Assembly: GCF_039541955.1 (NCBI RefSeq)
Contig: NZ_BAABHF010000069.1
Span: forward strand, 1 to 64,000
Length of the DNA: 64,000 nt
Direction: 5' to 3'
Origin: Actinoallomurus oryzae
GTDB taxonomy: Bacteria > Actinomycetota > Actinomycetes > Streptosporangiales > Streptosporangiaceae
A program made the translations under genes and the position numbers. Below the pieces are notes generated by a model that saw only the letters and a program-made list of their open reading frames with translations, had not been told where the DNA came from and did no database searches. This document shows, one piece after another, positions 7,964 through 17,810 of this stretch; positions within the stretch are counted from its first letter, which is position 1; each line of letters starts with the position of its first letter.

Positions 7964-9199
7964 TCAGGGCCGGTGGTGGGCCAGTGCGGCGTGGGGGTCC
8001 TCGGCGCCCGTACGGGCGGGGTCGGCGTGGATGAGGGCGGCGGTCAGGCGGGGCACGGCGTGCAGGAGGGCGTGTTCGGCCTCGACGGCGATGTGGTGGG
8101 CGGCGTGGAGGGTGAGTGATCCGTCCAGGACGACGGTGGCCTCCGCGCGGAGCCGGTGACCGATCCAGCGGGTGCGCAGTTCGGCGACGTCCTGGACACC
8201 CCGTACGGCGCGCAGCGCCGCCTCGGCCCGGTCGACGAGGGCGGGGTCGACGGCGTCCATCAGGCGCCGCAGGACCTCCCGGGCGGCGTCCTTGAGCACG
8301 AACGCGATGGCGACGGTGATGAGCAGGCCCACGATCGGGTCGGCCACGGGCACGCCCAGGGCCGCGCCGCCGGCGCCGAGCAGGACCGCCAGGGAGGCGA
8401 ACCCGTCGGTGCGCGCGTGCAGGCCGTCGGCGACCAGGGCGGCCGAGCCGATCCTGCGGCCGGTGCGGATCCGGTAGCGCGCCACCCACTCGTTGCCGGC
8501 GAACCCGATCAGCGCGGCGGCCGCGACGGCCGGCAGGTGCGCCAGGGCGTGGGGGCCGGTCAGCCGGTGGATCGCGGTGACGGCGGCCAGCACCGAGGAG
8601 GCGGCGATGACCGCGACGATGACGACGCCGGCGAGGTCTTCGGCGCGCCCGAACCCGTAGGTGAACCGGCGTGTGGCCGCCCGGCGGCCGAGCACGAACG
8701 CCAGCGCCAGCGGCAGCGAGGTCAGCGCGTCGGCGGCGTTGTGCAACGCGTCTCCGAGCAGCGCGACCGAGCCGGACCAGGCCGCGACGGTGGCCTGCAG
8801 CGCGGCGGTGAGCCCGAGGACTGCGAGGGAGACCCACAGGGTCCGCATGCCCTCGGCGGAGGCCTCCATCGCGCCGTCGACCTTGTCGGCGGCCTCGTGA
8901 CCGTGGGGGAGGAGAAGGTGCCGCAGCCGGTGTCCCAGCCGCGCCGTACGCCCGGCCCCGTCGTGGCGATGCGCCCGCGCCGCGTGCGCGTCCGGGCGGT
9001 GACCGTGGAGATGGTGACCGTGCGAATGCCCGCGCCCGGAACCCCGAGAACCACCACCACCGTCGTGGTGATCGGCCAGAGGGTCGTGGGCATCGACGTC
9101 ATGAGGTGCGGCCGCGCGCTCGTGGTCGCGGGCGGCCGCCCCGGCGTGATGGTGTGGCGGCCGGTGCTCCGGCGGGCCGCCGGCGGGGGTCTCGCACAC
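7964..9199 (-). CDS. Cation diffusion facilitator (CDF) metal exporter
   Basis: This 411-residue inner-membrane antiporter should export Zn, Co, Cd or a similar divalent cation in exchange for protons. The N-terminal 90 residues are very His-rich (for example HSHGHHLHGH), a likely cytoplasmic metal buffer. Six transmembrane helices follow, with the two HxxxD metal-site motifs in GDALHNAADAL (TM2) and ADGLHARTDGF (TM5). The C-terminal cytoplasmic ferredoxin-like domain is at about residues 300-400. I chose GTG 9199, which follows a GCAGG sequence. The open frame to 9385 would run into the promoter of the divergent arsR-type gene. Metal control by that repressor is likely. Confidence 0.92.
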   Translation of the reverse strand: MCETPAGGPPEHRPPHHHAGAAARDHERAAAPHDVDAHDPLADHHDGGGGSRGSGRGHSHGHHLHGHRPDAHAARAHRHDGAGRTARLGHRLRHLLLPHGHEAADKVDGAMEASAEGMRTLWVSLAVLGLTAALQATVAAWSGSVALLGDALHNAADALTSLPLALAFVLGRRAATRRFTYGFGRAEDLAGVVIVAVIAASSVLAAVTAIHRLTGPHALAHLPAVAAAALIGFAGNEWVARYRIRTGRRIGSAALVADGLHARTDGFASLAVLLGAGGAALGVPVADPIVGLLITVAIAFVLKDAAREVLRRLMDAVDPALVDRAEAALRAVRGVQDVAELRTRWIGHRLRAEATVVLDGSLTLHAAHHIAVEAEHALLHAVPRLTAALIHADPARTGAEDPHAALAHHRP

Positions 9200-9364
9200 G
9201 TTGGCACCTGCCCTTCTGCGCGAGCGGACGCACCCACGCCCCTCCCGCCCGGGGGCTCCAGCCCACTTCCAGTGTCCAGGGCGAGGGGCGGGGGGCGGAA
9301 GACGCGCGGGACGGCTGTGGACAATCGGCGGCGGCCGGTTGGACACCGTACCGGCCATGACCCC

Positions 9365-9390
9365 ATTATGTGCATATGAGCGCACGCATG
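9365..9390. promoter_or_regulatory. Possible ArsR-type operator/promoter
   Basis: An AT-richer spacer element with TGTGC and GCGCACG half-sites around ATATGA overlaps the start of the ArsR gene. A TTGGAC (9339-9344) and CATTAT (9364-9369) could be a promoter giving a leaderless message. The symmetry is imperfect, so this is tentative. Confidence 0.35.
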
Positions 9391-9729
9391 CATCTATCAG
9401 GTGCGCATGGTTCGCAGGTACCGGCCGGTGAGCGGGTGGAGGCGGCGGTCGCGGTGCTCGGGCTGCTGGCCGACCGCACCCGGCTGGTCCTGCTGCGCCG
9501 GCTGTGCGACGGGGAGGCGGACGTGAGCACGCTGACCGAGGCGTGCGGGGCGAGCCGTACCTCGGTCAGCCAGCATCTGGCCCGCCTGCGCCTGGCCGGG
9601 CTGGTCACCACGCGCAAGGACGGCCGCCGGGTCGTGTACGCGCTGCGCCACGGCCACATTCAGCGGCTGGTGCACGAGGCACTGAGCGTGGCCGACCACC
9701 AGCTCGGCCATCTTCCCCCGCACGACTGA
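9376..9729 (+). CDS. ArsR/SmtB family metal-sensing repressor
   Basis: This 117-residue dimeric winged-helix repressor has its helix-turn-helix at about residues 42-65 (DVSTLTEACGASRTSVSQHLARL) and the wing at KDGRRVVYAL. The last helix is rich in His (RHGHIQRLVHEAL, then ADHQLGHLPPHD), resembling the alpha-5 metal site of NmtR, KmtR and SmtB, although not all canonical positions match. The Met/His-rich N-terminus may also take part. Start is ATG 9376, with GTG 9370 or ATG 9388 as alternatives. No ribosome binding site is seen, which suggests a leaderless message. It is divergent from the CDF exporter, its probable target. Confidence 0.88.
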   Translation: MSARMHLSGAHGSQVPAGERVEAAVAVLGLLADRTRLVLLRRLCDGEADVSTLTEACGASRTSVSQHLARLRLAGLVTTRKDGRRVVYALRHGHIQRLVHEALSVADHQLGHLPPHD

Positions 9730-10012
9730 CTTCACCACGCGGTCGAGACCGGCTCCTGCGCTCGTACGGCGATCAGGACGTGAGGAGGCGCCGCGGCGCC
9801 GGTGACCTCATCGGTCAGGATCGGAGAAGCGCGGTCCGGCGGGCCACGGCTAGCGTGGCCGCCACCGTCGACGACCGGTTGCCGCGGGCCTTCGGCCGCC
9901 GATGGGCCGAAGCGCCGGAAGACCGACATACTTCTCATCGACGCTGGTCAGACCGAGCCAGGCGACACCGGCGGAGGCCGCGAGGACGGCCCCGCCTGAC
10001 AGAGGGGACACG

Positions 10013-12394
<2,382 letters not shown>

Positions 12395-12402
12395 AAAAGG
12401 GA

Positions 12403-12455
12403 CCCGCCTCGCCTCCGCCGGACCGTACGCGGGCCTCAGGCGGAGGCGAGGCGGG
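12403..12455. terminator. Intrinsic terminator overlapping the GNAT stop codon
   Basis: Two perfectly complementary 17-nt arms (12403-12419 and 12439-12455) flank a 19-nt loop. Read on the minus strand, the stem is followed by a run of five T (12395-12399), the form of an intrinsic terminator. The first arm lies within the last codons of the GNAT gene and the loop holds its stop codon. On the plus strand it could also end the uvrA-like message. Confidence 0.8.
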
Positions 12456-13038
12456 CGCGCAGCCGGTCGCGGGCGGCGGGCCACTCCGCGGCGAGCATCG
12501 AGTAGCAGACGGTGTCGCGGACCGAGCCGTCGGGCCGGATGCGGTGGCTGCGCAGCACCCCCTCACGGCGCGCGCCGAGGCGTTCGATCGCGCGCTGGGA
12601 GCGTTCGTTGCGGTGGTGGGTGTGCCAGCCCACCCGGATGGCCCCCAGCACCTCGAACGCCCGCTCGAGCAGCAGGAGCTTGGCCTCGGTGTTCAGAGCC
12701 GTACGCTGCCAGCGGACGCCGATCCAGGTGTGGCCGATGCACAGGCCGCGGTGCGCCGGTTCGACCTCGTAGTACGACGTCGTGCCGGCGACCTCCCCGG
12801 TGACGGCGTCGATCTGCGCCCACGGCAGGAGCCGGCCGGCGTCCATCGCGCGCAGGTCCGCCTCGATCATGCGGCGCGTCTGCGCGACGTCGGCCGGCTG
12901 CGGCACGTTCAGCCACCGCCAGACCTCCGGGTCCTTGCCCGCCTCGTACAGCCCCTCGGCGTGCTCGGGGCCGAGCGGTTCCAGGCGGGCGTGGTCCCCG
13001 GCCAGCGGCGGGCGGTCGAACCAGGTGCTCGTACTCAT
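12436..13038 (-). CDS. GNAT family N-acetyltransferase (RimJ/RimL-like)
   Basis: This 200-residue acetyltransferase has the RimJ/L layout: an N-terminal RLEPLGPEHAEGLYEA segment, a WAQIDAVTGEVAGTTSYYEV strand region, the IGHTWIGVRWQRTALNTEAKLLLLERAFE acetyl-CoA motif region (residues about 110-140) and WHTHHRNERSQRAIERLGARREGVLR near 150-175. It should transfer acetyl from acetyl-CoA to an amino group of a protein or small molecule, with unknown substrate. ATG 13038 is chosen, since the longer frame crosses the divergent promoter region of the MFS gene. Its 3' end doubles as the first arm of a terminator. Confidence 0.85.
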   Translation of the reverse strand: MSTSTWFDRPPLAGDHARLEPLGPEHAEGLYEAGKDPEVWRWLNVPQPADVAQTRRMIEADLRAMDAGRLLPWAQIDAVTGEVAGTTSYYEVEPAHRGLCIGHTWIGVRWQRTALNTEAKLLLLERAFEVLGAIRVGWHTHHRNERSQRAIERLGARREGVLRSHRIRPDGSVRDTVCYSMLAAEWPAARDRLRARLASA

Positions 13039-13132
13039 GGCCCGCACGTTATCGGCGTCCGGGCACGCCCGGAAACGGGGTTTCCAGCGCCCCGGCGGTT
13101 CGTGCGGCAGTGAGCGCGCCCGGAACGCCGGG

Positions 13133-13163
13133 TTGACTTCGAGCACGCTCTAAATCCTAGCGT
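13133..13163 (+). promoter_or_regulatory. MerR-type promoter with 19-bp spacer
   Basis: TTGACT (13133-13138) and TAGCGT (13158-13163) are separated by 19 bp, 1-2 bp longer than usual. An inverted repeat (TTCGAGC, AC, GCTCTAA, 13138-13153) fills the spacer. Long spacers with a central dyad are the hallmark of promoters activated by MerR-family regulators through DNA untwisting. The MFS start is 8 bp downstream. No merR gene is in the window. Confidence 0.65.
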
Positions 13164-13171
13164 CGTCGATC

Positions 13172-14683
13172 ATGAGTTCCCCGACACCGCCGGACACCAC
13201 CGCCGGCGACCTCAGCCACCGCCACCGTCTCCTGATCCTCGCGATCTGCTGCACCAGCATGATCGTCGTCGTCATGGACATCTCCATCGTCAACGTCGCA
13301 CTGCCGGCGATCCGCGCCGACCTGCACGCCTCGATGTCCGGCCTGCAGTGGACCATCGACGCCTACACCCTGGTACTCGCCGGCTTCCTCGTGCTGGCCG
13401 GATCCACCGCCGACCGGTTCGGCCGCCGACGCGTCTTCCAGCTCGGCCTGACCGCCTTCGGGCTCGGCTCGCTGCTGTGCGGCCTGGCCCCGGGCATCGG
13501 CTGGCTCATCGCCGCCCGCACGCTGCAGGCCGCCGGCGGCACCATGCTCAACCCGGTCGCGTTGGCGATCGTCGCCACCGCGTTCCCCGGCCCGGCCGAA
13601 CGGGCCCGGGCCATCGGCGTGTTCGGCTCGATGAGCGGCCTGGCGCTGGCGCTGGGCCCCATCCTCGGCGGCGCCCTCGTCGACGGTCTCGGCTGGCACT
13701 CCATCTTCTGGATCAACGTGCCGATCGTGGCCGTCGCGATCGCCGGCACCGCACGGTTCGTACCGGAGTCCCGCGCCGCCCGCGCACGCCGGTTCGACCC
13801 GGCCGGCCAGGCCCTGATGGTCCTGGTGCTGGGCGGCGTCGTCTACGCGACCATCGAGTCCCCGTCGCTGGGCTGGACCTCACCGCTCATCCTCGGCCTG
13901 CTCGCCGCCGCCGTCCTGGGCGTCGTGGGCATCCTCGGCTACGAACCACGCCGGACCGACCCGCTGCTGGAGCTGCGCCTGTTCCGCAGCGTCCCGTTCA
14001 GCGCGGCGATCGTGATGGCGCTGCTGGCACTGTGCGGGTTCGGCGCGTTCCTGTTCATGACCACCCAGTACCTGCAGGACGTCCGCGGCCTGCCGGCGCT
14101 CACCGCCGGGCTGTGCCTGCTCCCGGTCGGGGCCCTGGTCCTGGTGCTGTCCCCGTTCACCGGCCGGCTGGTCGGCACGCGCGGCCCCCGCCTGCCACTG
14201 GTGATCTCCGGGACGGCCCTGGCCCTGGGCGGCGCCGCGTCACTGCGCCTCGGCCCGGCCACCCCGCTGCCGGCCGTACTCGCCACCTACGCGCTGTTCG
14301 GTGTCTTCCTGGGCACCGTCAACCCGCCGATCACCAACACGGCGGTCTCCGGGATGCCCCGCTCGATGACCGGGGTGGCCACCTCACTGGCCTCCGCCGG
14401 CCGGCAGATCGGCACCACCCTGGGCGTCGCGATCGCCGGCACGGCCCTCGGATCGTCCCTGACCCACGGCGGCACCGCCTACACCCGCGCCGAACACCGC
14501 GTGTGGTGGCTGGTGCTCGCCCTCGGCGCCGGCATCATCGTCCTGGGCCTGGTCAGCACCGGACCCCGGGCCCTGCGCACCGCGGCCCGTGCCGCGGCCC
14601 TGTTCGAGGGCGCCGGCCCCACCCGCGCGGCCGAACCGGGGGACAGGTACGGCACGCCTCACGCCTCCGCTTCTGAGCGATAA
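13172..14683 (+). CDS. MFS drug exporter, DHA2 (EmrB/QacA) family
   Basis: This 503-residue inner-membrane proton-driven exporter has about 14 predicted transmembrane helices. It shows the DHA2 pattern: MDISIVNVALPAI at the end of helix 1, the loop motif GSTADRFGRRR (motif A, about residue 72) and the motif C-like GSMSGLALALGPILGG in helix 5. It probably exports hydrophobic drugs or a metabolite. Translation begins at ATG 13172, immediately after a MerR-type promoter, so a xenobiotic-sensing activator encoded elsewhere may switch it on. Two MutS-like genes follow after 53 bp on the same strand without a visible terminator and may be in the same transcript. Confidence 0.92.
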   Translation: MSSPTPPDTTAGDLSHRHRLLILAICCTSMIVVVMDISIVNVALPAIRADLHASMSGLQWTIDAYTLVLAGFLVLAGSTADRFGRRRVFQLGLTAFGLGSLLCGLAPGIGWLIAARTLQAAGGTMLNPVALAIVATAFPGPAERARAIGVFGSMSGLALALGPILGGALVDGLGWHSIFWINVPIVAVAIAGTARFVPESRAARARRFDPAGQALMVLVLGGVVYATIESPSLGWTSPLILGLLAAAVLGVVGILGYEPRRTDPLLELRLFRSVPFSAAIVMALLALCGFGAFLFMTTQYLQDVRGLPALTAGLCLLPVGALVLVLSPFTGRLVGTRGPRLPLVISGTALALGGAASLRLGPATPLPAVLATYALFGVFLGTVNPPITNTAVSGMPRSMTGVATSLASAGRQIGTTLGVAIAGTALGSSLTHGGTAYTRAEHRVWWLVLALGAGIIVLGLVSTGPRALRTAARAAALFEGAGPTRAAEPGDRYGTPHASASER

Positions 14684-14736
14684 TCCCAATCCCCGGCCCC
14701 CGGGCCGCGAACCCGCCCGAGCGGAAGGCAAGGACC

Positions 14737-16254
14737 ATCCACAGCCTGCTCTTCGCACACCACGACCCCCCGGCCGGGCCCGTACCCGAACCGGAACACC
14801 TCCGCGACCTGGCCCTGGACCAGATCATCTCGCCGATCGCCCGCCGCCACCCCGGCGCGGACCTGGAAACCTACTTCCACCTGCCGCTCCGCGACCCCGC
14901 GCTGGTCCGGTTCCGGCAGGAGATCTTCCAGGACCTGCAGGCACCCGCGCTGCACCAGGCCGCCGAACGCTTCACCACCGCGATGGCCCGGACCCTGCGG
15001 CGCCAGGGCGCCGTAGAGCGGATGAAACACCCGCCCCAGGCCGGCCGCTGGTTCCTGGAGATCGTCCTGGAGTACGAGACCACGGTCCTGCAACTCCTCG
15101 ACGCCCTGCGCACGGCCACCGCACCGGGCCTGAGAACCCTCCATGACGACCTGTCCGAACACACCGCGACCCCGAGGTTCACCGAACCGGGGGAGCGGGC
15201 CCGGCGGCTGCGCGACCGCCTCGGCCAGGTCCACTACGACCTGATGCTGCGCGGCGACAAGATCACGGTCGCCGGGCACGACCCCGCCGACCGCTTCGAC
15301 TTCGCCGAACGGATCCTCACCGCGTTCGACCGGTTCCGCCCGGACCCGCCACCCGACCGACCGGACGAACCCCCCACCGACATGGGCCTGGACACCCTCG
15401 AAGCCGCCGTGCTCGACCTCGTCGTCGAACTCCATCCCCGCGTCTTCGACGACCTCGCCGCCTTCCGCGCGGCAGCCCACGACCTCATCGACGACCAGAT
15501 CCTCCAGATCGACCGCGAACTCCGCTTCTACCTCGGCTACCTGCGGTTCCTCGCCCCCCTGCGGGAAGCCGGACTGCCGTTCTGCCGCCCCGAGGTCACC
15601 ACCACCGACAAGGGCCTGCTCGCCCGCGAGGTCTTCGACCTCGCCCTCGCGGCCACCCTCACCCCCGCCGGCGGACGCGTCGTCGGCAACGACGTCGACC
15701 TGCGCGACGGCGAACGCATCCTGCTGGTGTCCGGACCCAACCAGGGCGGCAAGACGACCCTGTCCCGCGCCTTCGGCCAGCTCCACCACCTGGCCGCCCT
15801 CGGCTGCCCCGTCCCCGGACGCCAGGCCAGGATCTTCCTGCCCGACCGGATCCTCACCCACTATCCCCGCACCGAGAACCTCGCCACCCTCACCGGCGAA
15901 CTCGAAGACGAACTCCTGCGGATGCGCCGGATCCTCGACCAGGCCACCCCCGACAGCGTCATCGTCTTGAACGAGATCTTCAGCTCCACCACCGGCGAAG
16001 ACGCCCTCGCGCTGAGCACCGCGGTACTCACCCGCCTGTCCCGCCTCGACACCCAGTGCCTGTGGGTCGGCTTCCTGGACGAACTGTCCCGCCTCGACCC
16101 CAAGACGGTGAGCATGGTCAGCACCGTCACCGGCGACGGCACCCGCACCTACAAACTGCTACGCCGCCCCGCCGACGGACACGCCCACGCCATCGCGATC
16201 GCCGAGAAACACCGGCTGACCTACACCCAGCTCACCGCCCGGATGGGCCGATGA
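14737..16254 (+). CDS. MutS-like ATPase, first of a tandem pair (ATC start?)
   Basis: This 505-residue protein belongs to the MutS-related ATPases. It lacks the N-terminal mismatch-binding domains of MutS and consists of a helical clamp/lever region (residues 1-310) and a C-terminal ATPase with Walker A GPNQGGKTT. Walker B is changed from the usual DE to NE (VIVLNEIFSSTTGEDA). Family-like sequence (LDQIISPIARRH, YFHLPLRDPALVRFRQEI) reaches back to codon 14737, but no ATG, GTG or TTG exists in frame from the upstream stop at 14674 to ATG 14983. The frame has ATC at 14737 with GGAAGG (14723-14728) 8 nt before it. I therefore call an ATC start or a mutated ATG. Its stop overlaps the next gene (ATGA). 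Confidence 0.8.
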   Translation: MHSLLFAHHDPPAGPVPEPEHLRDLALDQIISPIARRHPGADLETYFHLPLRDPALVRFRQEIFQDLQAPALHQAAERFTTAMARTLRRQGAVERMKHPPQAGRWFLEIVLEYETTVLQLLDALRTATAPGLRTLHDDLSEHTATPRFTEPGERARRLRDRLGQVHYDLMLRGDKITVAGHDPADRFDFAERILTAFDRFRPDPPPDRPDEPPTDMGLDTLEAAVLDLVVELHPRVFDDLAAFRAAAHDLIDDQILQIDRELRFYLGYLRFLAPLREAGLPFCRPEVTTTDKGLLAREVFDLALAATLTPAGGRVVGNDVDLRDGERILLVSGPNQGGKTTLSRAFGQLHHLAALGCPVPGRQARIFLPDRILTHYPRTENLATLTGELEDELLRMRRILDQATPDSVIVLNEIFSSTTGEDALALSTAVLTRLSRLDTQCLWVGFLDELSRLDPKTVSMVSTVTGDGTRTYKLLRRPADGHAHAIAIAEKHRLTYTQLTARMGR

Positions 16255-17783
16255 GACCACGGCTGATGTTCCCCGACGCCGACTTCTCCCCGGCCGCCCC
16301 CGACACCACCCACCACGACCTCATCGAAGACCTCGAACTCCACGAGCTGTGGGACGCCATGGCACGCGGCGACGGCCGGCTGCACCTGATCGCCCGGACC
16401 GCGACCCTGACCCCCCTCACCGACCCCGCCACCATCACCCACCGCCAGGACGTCCTCACCGACTGCCTCCGCAACACCACCACCGCCCGCGCCCTGTACG
16501 ACCTGGCCGACCAGGCGGTGACCGCCGACCGGCAGATCACCCGCGTGGGCGCCAGGAACCCCGAAGTCCTGCTGAACCAGTCACTGCGCGCCCTGGAACT
16601 GTTCTGCGGCCACCTGCGGCGGCTCAGCGCGTTCACCGCCGAACACGCACACGCGTTCGGCTCGGCCGCCCTCACCCGGCTGTGCCGGCTGATCCGCGAA
16701 CAGCTCACCGGCGAATACCTCGGCGAACTCGAGACGCTCCTGCGCCGGATCGACTTCGACCACGGCATCATCGCCACCGCCCACCTCGGCGAGGGCAACA
16801 AGAGCGTCGGCTTCCGGCTCCAGGAACCACCCTCCGGCAAGGGCCGCGGCTCCGCCGCCCACCGGCGCCTCAAACGCTCCGGCCTCAGCTGCACCATCCG
16901 CGGCCGGTACGAGGCGGACTGGCGCGCCCTGACCTCCTTCCGCGGCCGCGTCCTGCAGGTGATCGCCGACGCCGCGACCGAGTCCGCGGGCAACGTCCGC
17001 GGCTTCTTCACCGCCCTGCGCGACGAACTGGGCTTCTACATCGGCTGCCTCAACCTCGCCGAGACCCTGACCGAAAGCGGACTGCCGATCTGCCTGCCCA
17101 CGCCCCGCCCATCGGCCGAACGGGCCCTCACCGCCCAGGACCTGCACGAACCGTGCCTGGCCCTGAGACGCGGCGGCCCCAACGCCGGCAACGACATCAC
17201 CGCCGACGCCACCGACCTCATCGTGATCACCGGCGCGAACGGCGGCGGCAAGACCACCTTCCTGCGCAGCGTCGGCGTCGCCCACCTGATGATGCAAAGC
17301 GGAATGTTCGTCACCGCCCACGCCCTCACCGCCTCGGTCACCGGCCGCCTCCACACCCACTTCCGGCGCGAAGAGGACCACACGATGGCGAGCGGCAAAC
17401 TGGAGGAGGAACTCATCCGCATGAGCGCCGTCGCCGACGCCCTGCACCCCGGTGACCTCCTGCTGTGCAACGAGTCGTTCACCTCGACCAACGAACGCGA
17501 AGGCTCCACCATCGCCGCCGAGATCGTCCAGGCCCTCACCGACTCGGGCGTCCGCGTGCTGTTCGTGACCCACCTTCACGACTTCGCCCGCCGAATGCTC
17601 ACCGAGCGGCCCGCCCGCAGCCTGTTCCTCCTCGCCGCGCGCGGCGAGAACGGGCAACGCCCGTTCCGTCTCACCCCGGGAGTTCCCTCACCCACCGCCC
17701 ACGCCGCCGACCTGTACGCCCGGATCTTCGGCGAGCCACTGGACCGGCCCGCCGACGACCGGCCCGACGACCGGCAGGCCTGA
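16251..17783 (+). CDS. MutS-like ATPase, second of a tandem pair
   Basis: This 510-residue paralogue of the preceding gene has the same architecture: a helical region followed by a MutS-type ATPase domain with Walker A ITGANGGGKTTFLRSVG (about residues 322-338). Walker B again has NE in place of DE (LLLCNESFTSTNEREG), and a Switch-II-like His follows in VTHLHDFARR. Mismatch-recognition and connector domains are absent. The ATGA overlap with the upstream gene implies equimolar synthesis and probably a heterodimer. Function is unknown. The absence of a DNA-recognition domain argues against classic mismatch repair. The last codons fall in a 16-bp tandem repeat. Confidence 0.85.
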   Translation: MRPRLMFPDADFSPAAPDTTHHDLIEDLELHELWDAMARGDGRLHLIARTATLTPLTDPATITHRQDVLTDCLRNTTTARALYDLADQAVTADRQITRVGARNPEVLLNQSLRALELFCGHLRRLSAFTAEHAHAFGSAALTRLCRLIREQLTGEYLGELETLLRRIDFDHGIIATAHLGEGNKSVGFRLQEPPSGKGRGSAAHRRLKRSGLSCTIRGRYEADWRALTSFRGRVLQVIADAATESAGNVRGFFTALRDELGFYIGCLNLAETLTESGLPICLPTPRPSAERALTAQDLHEPCLALRRGGPNAGNDITADATDLIVITGANGGGKTTFLRSVGVAHLMMQSGMFVTAHALTASVTGRLHTHFRREEDHTMASGKLEEELIRMSAVADALHPGDLLLCNESFTSTNEREGSTIAAEIVQALTDSGVRVLFVTHLHDFARRMLTERPARSLFLLAARGENGQRPFRLTPGVPSPTAHAADLYARIFGEPLDRPADDRPDDRQA

Positions 17784-17810
17784 CGACCGGCAGGCCTGAC
17801 CGGTCAGGCC
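17768..17810. repeat. 16-bp tandem duplication and palindrome between convergent genes
   Basis: CGACCGGCAGGCCTGA occurs twice in direct tandem (17768-17783 and 17784-17799). The first copy supplies the last codons and stop of the second mutS-like gene. Overlapping it is a perfect 18-bp palindrome (17793-17810) that contains the stop codon of the convergent acyl-CoA synthetase gene and could act as a short bidirectional terminator stem. Confidence 0.7.
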
